Below are positions 1-6,029 of a DNA stretch of 22,402 bases, in pieces; position 1 is the stretch's first letter, and each line of letters opens with the position of its first letter. Source of the stretch: an uncultured Clostridia bacterium (GTDB lineage: Bacteria; Bacillota; Clostridia; Christensenellales; UBA1242); the NCBI GenBank assembly GCA_944384475.1, contig CALWTN010000067.1, positions 1 to 22,402 on the forward strand. Reading direction: 5' to 3'. The notes beneath the pieces were generated by a model. The model did no database searches, had not been told where the DNA came from, and saw nothing but the letters and a program-made list of their open reading frames with translations. Both the position numbers and the translations under genes were made by a program.

Positions 1-2
1 AT

Positions 3-1226
3 TCTATTAGTCAAACTGAAAGTGCAACTACTTTTAATACCTATTTGCAACTTTCTAGCAGTGTGACACTTGACAAATTTAACACAGCAGCTTCTGTTGG
101 AATGGATACCATATCTATTCTTGATGGAACTAAAATAGAAAATGCAAGCTTTGGATTTCAATACAGTGAAGTAATTTATAATGGATTTGCTCATGGTGCG
201 ATTTTTAAGGTTAACGACCAAATTATTACTGATGGATTTACTGTTAGTTATACAAATAATGTAAATTCTACTATTACTAATGGTGGGAAAAAAGCAACTT
301 GCTCATTAGATCACCCTGATATTGAAAGTGGAATTTTCTTACATTCTACAAGATACTATGTAGATAATAACAAAATTGACTATTTGAATTTGGAAATGAC
401 TATAAATCAAGCACCACTTACTTTGACATATACGGGTAGCAATGTATATGACAATAATTTAGCTATAGATGGTCTTGTTAATGACAAGGAAAAATTAACA
501 ATCGACGGGAACACTTATACGAATGGCAATTATCAGTTTGATTGCGTGAACAACAATACTTTAAAAACTATAGAATTTATAGATAATATTATAAAAACAA
601 ATTACTCGATTTCTTATGAAGGGATAGAAAATGATCAGTTTACGGTTAATCCTAAAGTTATTACAGTTGATCAAGGTATTACAATAACAAATGCTAATGA
701 TCCTTCCAAAGTAGTTTTCGAAGATAATATGCTGACAATATACAGTAAAGATTATCAAACTATTCAACTCAATTTTAACCAAAACGAAGGATATCTTAAT
801 CAAGTAACAATTGAAACAACTAATGAAACTAATTATAAAATTGAAAATTCTATTTCTGGAACAACTTTGACTTATAATATTACCCCAAAAGTTAATAATG
901 ATTTTAAATATATTGAAAAATTAACTTTGGTTGAAACGTTAACTAAAGTGGCTTTAAAATTTGAAGTTAATGACAAATCACTTTTATCAACATTAAAAGT
1001 AAATAATGAAAATGTATATAAATTTGGTCAATATTTTGTATACGATTGTAATTATAACGAACAAGCAGTAATTTCTTTGTCATTAATAGATAGCGAAGAG
1101 CAGTATGATATAGAAGTCTTGGTAAATGGAGAACTTATATCTGCAATTGAAGGGAATTATTCTATAACAGTAAAGGGTGATGAAAATTATATAATGAATA
1201 TAATAATAAATATAACAACTGTATAA
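3..1226 (+). CDS. Secreted or surface protein with MBG-like repeats, 5' end missing
   Basis: The reading frame is open to the left edge, with no stop before the TTG at 45, so this is the C-terminal part (about 407 residues) of a longer gene. It is rich in Asn, Thr, Ile and Tyr and has no membrane span. Segments such as 'LTLTYTGSNVYDN' and 'VIYNGFAHGAIFKVN' look like the 'Y-x-G' strands of MBG/YDG-type extracellular beta domains, which are repeated in adhesins of gut Firmicutes. The protein ends 'INITTV' with no LPXTG motif, hydrophobic tail or visible anchor, so it may be released or held by domains outside the window. GC is lower than in the neighbouring genes, which is common for fast-evolving surface proteins. 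The domain assignment is by eye and tentative; an extracellular location is likely. Confidence 0.7.
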   Translation, partial: SISQTESATTFNTYLQLSSSVTLDKFNTAASVGMDTISILDGTKIENASFGFQYSEVIYNGFAHGAIFKVNDQIITDGFTVSYTNNVNSTITNGGKKATCSLDHPDIESGIFLHSTRYYVDNNKIDYLNLEMTINQAPLTLTYTGSNVYDNNLAIDGLVNDKEKLTIDGNTYTNGNYQFDCVNNNTLKTIEFIDNIIKTNYSISYEGIENDQFTVNPKVITVDQGITITNANDPSKVVFEDNMLTIYSKDYQTIQLNFNQNEGYLNQVTIETTNETNYKIENSISGTTLTYNITPKVNNDFKYIEKLTLVETLTKVALKFEVNDKSLLSTLKVNNENVYKFGQYFVYDCNYNEQAVISLSLIDSEEQYDIEVLVNGELISAIEGNYSITVKGDENYIMNIIINITTV

Positions 1227-1250
1227 AAAAGAGGGGGAACCTCTTTTTTT
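1225..1250 (+). terminator. Intrinsic terminator of the surface-protein gene
   Basis: A 10-bp stem of A6GAGG (1225-1234) with CCTCT6 (1240-1249) and a GGGAA loop runs into a T tract. It overlaps the stop codon of the upstream gene. Confidence 0.85.
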
Positions 1251-1379
1251 ATTGTCATAATAAAATTAAATTTATTTTTTATTTTTAAAGTAATAAAAAA
1301 TTATTTTTTGTAAAATTATTAAAACAAATACTGAAATTATTTGTAAAATATATAGTTTTAATATAAACATTGATTTTAA

Positions 1380-1414
1380 AAATAAAAAACGTACCAAAGA
1401 TCATTTGGTACGTT
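1380..1414 (-). terminator. Terminator of tRNA-Ser
   Basis: On the minus strand AACGTACCAAA (1414-1404) pairs with TTTGGTACGTT (1398-1388) around a 5-nt loop and is followed by T-rich sequence. It lies just 3' of the tRNA-Ser gene. The stretch 1251-1379 is AT-rich and shows nothing else. Confidence 0.8.
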
Positions 1415-1425
1415 AAAAGAATTAA

Positions 1426-1518
1426 TGGCGGAGACGGTGGGATTCGAACCCACGTGCCCGGGTTAGCGGACAACTTGATTTCGAGTCAAGCCCGGTACGA
1501 CCACTTCGGTACGTCTCC
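1426..1518 (-). tRNA. tRNA-Ser (anticodon CGA), CCA encoded
   Basis: Read on the minus strand, the acceptor GGAGACG pairs with CGTCTCC, followed by discriminator G and an encoded CCA (1428-1426). The anticodon arm is CTTGA-CTCGAAA-TCAAG, giving CGA, which reads UCG serine codons. The long variable arm and GGTTCGAATCC T-arm fit a class II serine tRNA. It has its own extended -10 promoter upstream and a terminator downstream. Confidence 0.95.
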
Positions 1519-1530
1519 AAAATCTTTTCA

Positions 1531-1559
1531 ATTATACCATAATCATAAGAAAATTTCAA
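1531..1559 (-). promoter_or_regulatory. Sigma-A promoter of tRNA-Ser
   Basis: Minus strand: TTGAAA (1559-1554), 17-nt spacer, TATAAT (1536-1531), with TGG just before the -10 (extended -10). The tRNA 5' end lies 12 nt downstream. Confidence 0.85.
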
Positions 1560-1582
1560 CCAAAACCACCAAAACTCTACAA

Positions 1583-1621
1583 AAACATAAGCGGAGAAGA
1601 GGAGTGGAGGCAAGGTGCTAA
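1583..1621. repeat. Distal arm of a 39-bp perfect inverted repeat bounding the pilin gene
   Basis: The 39 bases at 1583-1621 are the exact reverse complement of 2055-2093. Matching stops at 1582 and 1622. The plus-strand arm is purine-rich with five GG runs (GCGGAGAAGAGG, then AGTGGAGGCAAGG). The arm lies outside the terminator of the pilin gene, so the repeats enclose a complete gene plus terminator. Confidence 0.95.
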
Positions 1622-1637
1622 TAGGAAGGCGCGCGCA

Positions 1638-1663
1638 TAAAAAAACGACCCGAAAGGGTCGTT
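1638..1663 (-). terminator. Terminator of the pilin gene
   Basis: Minus strand: AACGACCC, loop TTTC, GGGTCGTT, then a T run. It lies 14 nt after the pilin stop codon and inside the inverted repeat. Confidence 0.9.
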
Positions 1664-1676
1664 CCTTTTTTATATG

Positions 1677-2039
1677 TTATATGTTAAATGATTTAATAAA
1701 TCCAGATTCATTTGGAAGATCAAGATCTTCAGGTTTAAATGCATCCAAAATCATTGGGAACAGTTCGTTGAAGAAGATTACCAGCGCAACTGTGATTGCA
1801 ATAGCAATAAGCGTTGTGATTAAACGTTTTTTAGCTTCGTCACGTTTAGATTGATCTTCCGCTCTTGCCAAGTTTACACCAAGCACAATGGCGTATACTG
1901 CACCAGCAGCAGCCACAACAGCCATGATTGCGTAAAGGATAGGCCCTAAGTAATCAAAAAGCTCAGCAACCCATTCAAAGCTAGTTTCATCAAACGTCTC
2001 GTGCCAATTATAACCTAATTGAGAAATGAAATTTAACAT
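1677..2039 (-). CDS. VirB2/TrbC-like (Mbov_0395-type) pilin-like protein of a type IV secretion system
   Basis: The 120-residue protein has a short amphipathic N-terminus, a first hydrophobic segment at about 32-57, a charged cytoplasmic loop (ARAEDQSKRDEAKKR, about 58-72), a second hydrophobic segment at about 73-92 and an acidic tail. This two-helix hairpin with a short basic loop is typical of VirB2/TrbC pilins and of the Mbov_0395 pilin-like conjugal proteins. They polymerise to form the extracellular conduit of T4SSs. I chose the ATG at 2039 because GGAGG lies 8 nt upstream; an in-frame GTG at 2054 overlaps that ribosome site. No clear cleavable signal peptide is visible. Its only T4SS partner in the window is the VirD4-type ATPase at 9892. 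The gene and its terminator sit between perfect 39-bp inverted repeats. Confidence 0.75.
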   Translation of the reverse strand: MLNFISQLGYNWHETFDETSFEWVAELFDYLGPILYAIMAVVAAAGAVYAIVLGVNLARAEDQSKRDEAKKRLITTLIAIAITVALVIFFNELFPMILDAFKPEDLDLPNESGFIKSFNI

Positions 2040-2054
2040 AAGAATAACCTCCAC

Positions 2055-2093
2055 TTAGCACCTTGCCTCCACTCCTCTTCTCCGCTTATGTTT
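2055..2093. repeat. Proximal arm of the 39-bp perfect inverted repeat
   Basis: This is the exact reverse complement of 1583-1621. It abuts the pilin ribosome-binding site (GTGGAGG, 2054-2048), so it would form the 5' leader if the gene is transcribed from outside the cassette. I see no convincing promoter between this arm and the ATG. Confidence 0.95.
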
Positions 2094-2132
2094 GAATAGG
2101 ATAAAGTTTGGCAAAAATGCTTTTTTTTAATA

Positions 2133-2172
2133 TTTGTAAAAAAAGATTTTATATTCAAATCTTATTTACAAA
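2133..2172. repeat. Imperfect 40-bp AT-rich palindrome upstream of the pilin cassette
   Basis: TTTGTAAA (2133-2140) pairs with TTTACAAA (2165-2172), and AAGATTT (2143-2149) pairs with AAATCTT (2157-2163). There is a small bulge between the two stems and a 7-nt loop. On the minus strand the inner stem is followed by seven T residues. It could be a weak terminator, an operator or a hairpin in the pilin leader. The remaining sequence from 2173 to 2282 is AT-rich homopolymer runs with nothing recognisable. Confidence 0.6.
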
Positions 2173-2282
2173 TTTATCTTAGCATAAAAAAAAATAATCA
2201 CCAAATGATTTTACATATTTTTTAAAAAAAATATAAAAAAATTTTTTCTTCTTTTTTTATCGGGGCAATAAATGCTATTTCG

Positions 2283-2377
2283 AAAAAAAATCAAGCGCAA
2301 AAAACTTTTCTTTTGAAAAGTTTTGCCTTGGCTGAAAGCCAAGGCGTTTGCCGCCAGCGGCAAACATTGCGCTTGAT
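2283..2377 (-). terminator. Cloverleaf (four-stem) terminator-like element A
   Basis: The closing stem TCAAGCGCAA (2291-2300) pairs perfectly with TTGCGCTTGA (2367-2376), and an A-T pair extends it. Inside are three abutting perfect hairpins. These are 2301-2324 (10-bp stem, TTTT loop), 2325-2345 (9-bp, GAA loop) and 2346-2365 (GTTTGCCG...CGGCAAAC, 8-9 bp). One unpaired A remains at 2366. On the minus strand the closing stem is followed by eight T residues. The element lies 19 nt after the stop of the small Cys-rich gene and so probably ends its transcript. The architecture matches the element at 11880. Confidence 0.8.
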
Positions 2378-2395
2378 GTGTGCAAAGCGAGAGGT

Positions 2396-2584
2396 TTAGA
2401 AAATTTGGCCTGAACAAGTGCCTGAGCAGGTGTTTGCGCAACCGCCACAAAAACCGCCGTTATTATTGTTTGAAAGCGCAAGCAGCAACAGCAGCAGGAA
2501 ATTGGTGTTGGTGTTTAAATTTATGTCGTTAGCATTTGAGAAGATTGAAAGCAGAAGCACCAACAAGATATCTTGTGAGTTCAT
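2396..2584 (-). CDS. Small hydrophobic, Leu/Asn-rich protein with a four-Cys tail, unknown function
   Basis: The 62-residue protein begins at ATG 2584, preceded by AAAGGAGG at 4-5 nt. It has a hydrophobic N-terminus (residues 5-16), an Asn/Asp/Thr linker (17-28), a second hydrophobic run LLLLLLAL (30-37), an Asn-Gly linker and a tail carrying Cys46, Cys49, Cys53 and Cys57 spaced by Gly, Ser and Thr. Two low-complexity hydrophobic blocks separated by Asn-rich linkers suggest a small membrane-associated or self-assembling peptide. The Cys tail could bind metal, form disulfides or be modified. I do not recognise a family. Its transcript has a leader of about 55 nt and ends at the cloverleaf element. 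It is divergent from the ArsR gene. Confidence 0.75.
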   Translation of the reverse strand: MNSQDILLVLLLSIFSNANDINLNTNTNFLLLLLLALSNNNNGGFCGGCANTCSGTCSGQIF

Positions 2585-2644
2585 AAAACCTCCTTTTCTA
2601 CAAATAAAATTGTTTTTCTGCAAAAAATCAAAGTTTGCGGCAAA

Positions 2645-2672
2645 ATTATATTTTGAGAAACGCTCTTAGCAA
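2645..2672 (-). promoter_or_regulatory. Promoter of the small Cys-rich gene
   Basis: Minus strand: TTGCTA (2672-2667), 16-nt spacer, TATAAT (2650-2645). It faces away from the ArsR gene at 2742. Confidence 0.6.
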
Positions 2673-2741
2673 TGCTTTAATATTTTTGTTACGGAAATAT
2701 ATATGAACTTAGTTTAAAAATTGACACTAAAAGGAGTTTTT

Positions 2742-3074
2742 ATGCCTGAATTTTTAATGTTGTCGCAAAGACGCAAGAATGAAATTCTTGGTTTTTTGCC
2801 AAATGACAGTGAAATAAATAAACTGGCTGATTATTTTCAAAACTTTTCAGATTTTACAAGGCTTAAAATTATTTCCTGCCTATCAATTTGCGATATGTGC
2901 GTAGGCGATATTTCAAACCTGTTAAACATCAATCAAACGACAGTTTCGCATCAGCTTAAAATTTTAAAGGATCAAGGGCTTGTCAGCTATCGAAGGGAGG
3001 GGAAAATATTGCTCTATTCTTTGCAAGAAAAATCTGTCAGCGACGTTATGATGTATGCCGTGGAGTATTTATGA
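2742..3074 (+). CDS. ArsR/SmtB-family winged-helix repressor
   Basis: A 110-residue protein of normal ArsR length. The start is ATG 2742, with AAGGAG 5 nt upstream. The helix-turn-helix is about residues 54-80 (VGDISNLLNINQTTVSHQL, then LKDQGLVSYRREG), followed by the beta-hairpin wing and YSL. The region equivalent to the ELCVCDL metal site of ArsR/CadC reads SCLSICDMCVGDI, with Cys46, Cys50 and Cys53. Thiol-based metal or metalloid sensing is therefore possible but not proven, because the canonical CxC spacing is absent. The next gene starts from its own promoter immediately after this stop codon. No metal transporter is adjacent, so the target is not evident; the divergent Cys-rich gene is one candidate. 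Confidence 0.88.
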   Translation: MPEFLMLSQRRKNEILGFLPNDSEINKLADYFQNFSDFTRLKIISCLSICDMCVGDISNLLNINQTTVSHQLKILKDQGLVSYRREGKILLYSLQEKSVSDVMMYAVEYL

Positions 3075-3103
3075 TTGACTTTTGTGATCAATGATGCTAA
3101 AAT
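3075..3103 (+). promoter_or_regulatory. Strong extended -10 promoter producing a probable leaderless mRNA
   Basis: TTGACT (3075-3080) starts right after the ArsR TGA. A 17-nt spacer ending in TGC precedes TAAAAT (3098-3103). The ATG of the next gene is 6 nt after the hexamer, where transcription should begin, and no Shine-Dalgarno site is possible. Confidence 0.85.
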
Positions 3104-3109
3104 TCTAGC

Positions 3110-3532
3110 ATGAAAAATTTTGAATTGCCAAACGGGTTTAGTTGGCTAAAAGAAGAGTATGTTTTAAAAAACGACCAAGGCTTAAACTTTGTCGCAAACA
3201 TTCTTTCGCCGTCTGGAGCGGTGCTTTCGCTTTTTGAAGCGCAACAACATTTAGGTAGTGCTGGGCTTGACGTGATGATTCATGACTATGGCAAAATCAC
3301 AAACAATTTAAGCATGAAAAAAAAGTTTAATATCAAACTTGGCGAGAAGTCCTATCCTATATATATAATAGAGGGCTTGCAAAACTCACTTTTTGCGCAA
3401 GGCGTGATAGAAAAAGAAAAGCTGTATGTGCTTATCAGTTTTCTTAATGAAAACGGCAAGGATTTTAAGGACTATGCTCAAAAAAATCCCGTGCTTGGCG
3501 ATATGGTGGAGATTATGAGGAAAAACAAATGA
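3110..3532 (+). CDS. Conserved-looking protein of unknown function, first gene of the queH operon
   Basis: A 140-residue soluble protein with no signal peptide or membrane span. It is a mix of predicted helix and strand, with a patch of hydrophobic beta strands (YPIYIIEGL, YVLISFL). I see no catalytic motif and do not recognise the family. It starts at the ATG 6 nt behind a consensus -10, so its mRNA is probably leaderless. Its stop overlaps the queH start by four bases (ATGA), indicating translational coupling in an operon with queH and the signal peptidase gene. The coupling suggests co-expression, not necessarily a shared function. Confidence 0.8.
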   Translation: MKNFELPNGFSWLKEEYVLKNDQGLNFVANILSPSGAVLSLFEAQQHLGSAGLDVMIHDYGKITNNLSMKKKFNIKLGEKSYPIYIIEGLQNSLFAQGVIEKEKLYVLISFLNENGKDFKDYAQKNPVLGDMVEIMRKNK

Positions 3533-4077
3533 GAAAATTAATGTTACATAGTTGTTGTGGACCATGCTCGACGCATGTTATAAAAGTTTTGCAGGATAAA
3601 TATGATTTGACAATTATCTATTTTAATCCCAATATTTTTCCTTTTGCAGAATATCAAAAGCGTTTGGAAGAACAAAAAAGATATGCTAAACTAAAGGGAA
3701 TTGAAGTTCTGGAAGGAAAGTATGATGAAGGTGAGTTTTTAAAACTCGCAAAAGGGCATGAGTGCGATAAAGAGGGCGGAGAAAGATGCAGCATATGCTT
3801 TGAAATGCGCCTGCGCCAGACTGCAAAGGCGGCAAAGCAATATGGATGCGATTTGTTTGCCACAACGCTTTCCGTCAGTCCGCATAAAAACACCAAAGTC
3901 ATAAACGAAATTGGCGAAAAAGTTGCGAGGCAAGAAGGGGTGGAGTTTTTGCCAGAAAACTTTAAAAAGCAAGATGGCTATCTCGACAGCATCAAACTTT
4001 CCAAAGAATACAACCTATATCGTCAAAACTATTGCGGTTGCAGGTTTTCAATAAGAAAGGAGAGAAGTGAACTTTAG
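3529..4077 (+). CDS. queH: Epoxyqueuosine reductase QueH
   Basis: A 182-residue protein that catalyses the last step of queuosine biosynthesis, reducing epoxyqueuosine to queuosine in tRNA. QueH is the non-cobalamin alternative to QueG. The signature cysteines are present: HSCCGPCS (Cys9, Cys10, Cys13), ERCSICFEMRL (Cys87, Cys90) and YCGC (Cys169, Cys171). These supply the Fe-S cluster and adjacent metal ligands of the family. The length is normal. The gene overlaps the upstream unknown gene by four bases and the signal peptidase start by 11 bases. No other queuosine synthesis gene lies in the window, so the organism may salvage a precursor or carry the rest elsewhere. Confidence 0.95.
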   Translation: MRKLMLHSCCGPCSTHVIKVLQDKYDLTIIYFNPNIFPFAEYQKRLEEQKRYAKLKGIEVLEGKYDEGEFLKLAKGHECDKEGGERCSICFEMRLRQTAKAAKQYGCDLFATTLSVSPHKNTKVINEIGEKVARQEGVEFLPENFKKQDGYLDSIKLSKEYNLYRQNYCGCRFSIRKERSEL

Positions 4078-4897
4078 TTTTAAAAGAAAAAAGCAGACGC
4101 CTAAGCAGGCGGAATATATGGATAGAGAGATAAAAAAGTTTCCAAAGATTATCTTTTATATTTTTCTTGTTTATTTTATTCTTTTTGCAATTTATATCTC
4201 TTGGTATATCTATTTTAGAAACACATATATCCTTTCAAAGGTGGAAGGCACAAGCATGCAAAACACCCTAAACCCTGGGATCACTTCGGAAGATGAGGTT
4301 GAAGACTTGGTTTATATAAATAAGAATAAGCAGCCCGAGCGCTTTGACATCATCGTTATAAACGACTACAAAACTTCCGGCACGACAAAAACCGAAATGA
4401 AGCTTATTAAAAGGGCGATAGGGCTTGGCGGCGACTGGCTGACGATTAAAAAAGCCGCAGATGGATATTTTCACGTGTTTACATTAAACTGGCAGACGCA
4501 AGAAATCTATTGCCTCAATGAAGATTATGTCAAAGACTATGAGGGTTGGACTTATGGGCCAGATTCAGTGTATGATTCGGTTATAACTTACAACAATCAA
4601 GAATATGAAAAAGCGTTTTTTGAAAGATTTTTGAGCGGTGGAGCTTACACCGTTGAAGAGGTTGACGGCGTGCTGTTTTTCCAAGTGCCAGATTATGAAA
4701 TCTTTTATCTAGGCGACAATCGTGGGCGATCTTCTGATTCTCGTGCAAGAGGAACGGCTAAAATCGCAAAGGTTGAAGGGGTTGCAGAAATAATTCTTAA
4801 AGGCGTGGGCGATGATGAGGGCAACCTCTTGGGTGCAAAGATAAGCGCACTTTCTGCCTTTTATTGGAACAAACTTGAAAACTATTTCAGCAGATAA
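4067..4897 (+). CDS. lepB: Type I signal peptidase (S26 family)
   Basis: A 276-residue membrane peptidase that removes signal peptides from exported proteins. Order: basic cytoplasmic N-terminus (1-27), one membrane segment (about 28-50), then box B VEGTSMQ with nucleophile Ser63, box D MKLIKRAIGLGGD with general base Lys115, and box E GDNRGRSSDSR (216-226). About 90 residues between boxes D and E are longer than in many Gram-positive SipS-type enzymes and form an insertion of unknown role. The start is GTG 4067, preceded by AAAGGAGA and overlapping the queH 3' end. A perfect terminator follows, so it is the last gene of the operon. Confidence 0.93.
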   Translation: MNFSFKRKKQTPKQAEYMDREIKKFPKIIFYIFLVYFILFAIYISWYIYFRNTYILSKVEGTSMQNTLNPGITSEDEVEDLVYINKNKQPERFDIIVINDYKTSGTTKTEMKLIKRAIGLGGDWLTIKKAADGYFHVFTLNWQTQEIYCLNEDYVKDYEGWTYGPDSVYDSVITYNNQEYEKAFFERFLSGGAYTVEEVDGVLFFQVPDYEIFYLGDNRGRSSDSRARGTAKIAKVEGVAEIILKGVGDDEGNLLGAKISALSAFYWNKLENYFSR

Positions 4898-4901
4898 CAC
4901 A

Positions 4902-4926
4902 AAAATGCCCTATTTTAGGGCATTTT
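4902..4926 (+). terminator. Terminator of the queH-lepB operon
   Basis: AAAATGCCCTA and TAGGGCATTTT form an 11-bp stem with a TTT loop, followed by T residues. Confidence 0.92.
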
Positions 4927-4971
4927 TTGCTTGCGAATGTTTAAAATTTGCCGAAAATGGTTAAAATCGTT

Positions 4972-4999
4972 TTGTTTTAAAGGCAAATTGTGTTATCAT
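4972..4999 (+). promoter_or_regulatory. Promoter of the HU gene
   Basis: TTGTTT (4972-4977), 16-nt spacer ending in TGT (extended -10), TATCAT (4994-4999). It gives a leader of about 40 nt carrying a GGGAGAA ribosome site. Confidence 0.6.
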
Positions 5000-5044
5000 T
5001 TTTTTAGCATGATAATGCAAATTTTAAAAAAGGGAGAAGAAAAT

Positions 5045-5317
5045 ATGAACAAATCTGAATTTATTAAAGCATTCGCTGAAAAGGCTAATTTCACACAAAA
5101 AGATGCTGGAATTGCTTTTGAGGCTATGGTGGCAACAATCGTTGACACACTTAAGAAAGGAGAAAAAATCGCTATCGCTGGTTTCGGCACTTATGAAGTT
5201 AAAAAGAAACCTGCAAGAGTGGGAATTAATCCTATGACAAAACAAAAAGTTCAAATCAAGGCTTCAAAAGCTCCTGCTTTCAAATTCGGAAACAGTTTTA
5301 AAGATATCTTTAACTAA
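5045..5317 (+). CDS. hup: HU-family nucleoid protein
   Basis: A 90-residue DNA-bending protein of exactly HU size. It has the N-terminal dimerisation helices (NKSEFIKAFAEKANFTQ), the family core GFGTYEVKKKPAR (about 46-58), the conserved NPMT turn where the arm inserts into the DNA minor groove, and the C-terminal PAFKFG. I chose ATG 5045 because GGGAGAAG lies 7-8 nt upstream; upstream in-frame starts would add a non-HU tail. It is monocistronic, ended by a bidirectional terminator shared with the convergent rubrerythrin gene. Confidence 0.96.
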   Translation: MNKSEFIKAFAEKANFTQKDAGIAFEAMVATIVDTLKKGEKIAIAGFGTYEVKKKPARVGINPMTKQKVQIKASKAPAFKFGNSFKDIFN

Positions 5318-5320
5318 GAA

Positions 5321-5347
5321 AAAAAACCTCTTTTAAAGAGGTTTTTT
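5321..5347. terminator. Bidirectional terminator between HU and rubrerythrin
   Basis: A6CCTCTT (5321-5332) pairs with AAGAGGT6 (5336-5347) around a TTA loop, with A and T tracts on both sides. It serves both convergent genes. Confidence 0.92.
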
Positions 5348-5934
5348 TATTCTTCAAAGTTGATTATCACATAGCCTTGCGGATAGTTGCACAGCGGGCA
5401 GGTTTTCCATGCCTCCTTTTTGTATTCTCGGTGACCGCAGTTGGAGCATTCGTATTGCTTCGGGTTGGCTGATTTATACAGCGATTTCTTGGCAAACATT
5501 TCGCCAAGCGCAGCAAGTTTTTGTGCGTGCACTTTTTCAACTTCCGCAACCTTTTGAAACGTTTTTGCTATCTGCCCAAAACCTTCATCTTTGGCGATTT
5601 TTGCAAAAGATGGATAGATGTTTTCGGCTTCATATTCTTCAACCAAAGCCGCCTCTTTTAAGGAAGTTTTGAGCTCTGACGGCTTAAAAGGATAGCCTGC
5701 TTCAATGTTTATATTTCCATTTTTGCTTTGCAGGTTGTCGATGATGTGCTGATAAAACATCTTGGCATGTGCCATCTCGTTTTTTGCAAGCATTTTTAAA
5801 ATTGTGGAAATATAATTCATCTGATTTTGCTTTGCGTCCTTTACAATAAATTGATATCTTGCTCCGTCCTGACATTCAGCTGCAAATGCTCTTGCCAAAT
5901 TTTCTTTTGTTTTACTTTCTGAAAATTCTACCAT
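5347..5934 (-). CDS. rbr: Rubrerythrin (peroxidase, oxidative stress protection)
   Basis: A 195-residue cytoplasmic non-haem di-iron peroxidase that reduces hydrogen peroxide in anaerobes. The four-helix ferritin-like domain carries Glu20 (AAECQDGARY), Glu53 with His56 (KNEMAHAKMF), the EEYEAENIYP helix (99-108) and E133xxH136 (EVEKVHAQ). The C-terminal rubredoxin-like domain has Cys163-x2-Cys166 and Cys179-x2-Cys182 (CSNC...CPLC). The ATG at 5934 is preceded by CGGAGG; an upstream in-frame ATG at 5961 lacks a ribosome site. It is a single gene sharing a terminator with HU. Its presence suggests an anaerobic or microaerophilic host. Confidence 0.95.
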   Translation of the reverse strand: MVEFSESKTKENLARAFAAECQDGARYQFIVKDAKQNQMNYISTILKMLAKNEMAHAKMFYQHIIDNLQSKNGNINIEAGYPFKPSELKTSLKEAALVEEYEAENIYPSFAKIAKDEGFGQIAKTFQKVAEVEKVHAQKLAALGEMFAKKSLYKSANPKQYECSNCGHREYKKEAWKTCPLCNYPQGYVIINFEE

Positions 5935-5981
5935 ATTCGCCTCCGTTAAAATTATTGACAATTTGATTTTCTTTCAAACAT

Positions 5982-6010
5982 TTGCTTTTTTTAATAAAAA
6001 TGTGTAAGAT
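5982..6010 (+). promoter_or_regulatory. Promoter of the CYTH-like gene
   Basis: TTGCTT (5982-5987), 17-nt spacer, TAAGAT (6005-6010). It is followed by the ribosome site TAGGAG and ATG 6030. Confidence 0.65.
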
Positions 6011-6029
6011 AATTTTATAGGAGTTAAAA

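Noticed and set aside
1370..1621. Open frames on both strands across the tRNA-Ser gene
   Set aside because: They translate the tRNA (the GFEPTC/'GIRTHVPG'-type artefact) and the inverted repeat, with no ribosome site.
2211..2481. Open frames across the cloverleaf element A and the AT-rich gap
   Set aside because: They read through the palindromic stems, have no ribosome site and overlap the better supported small gene.
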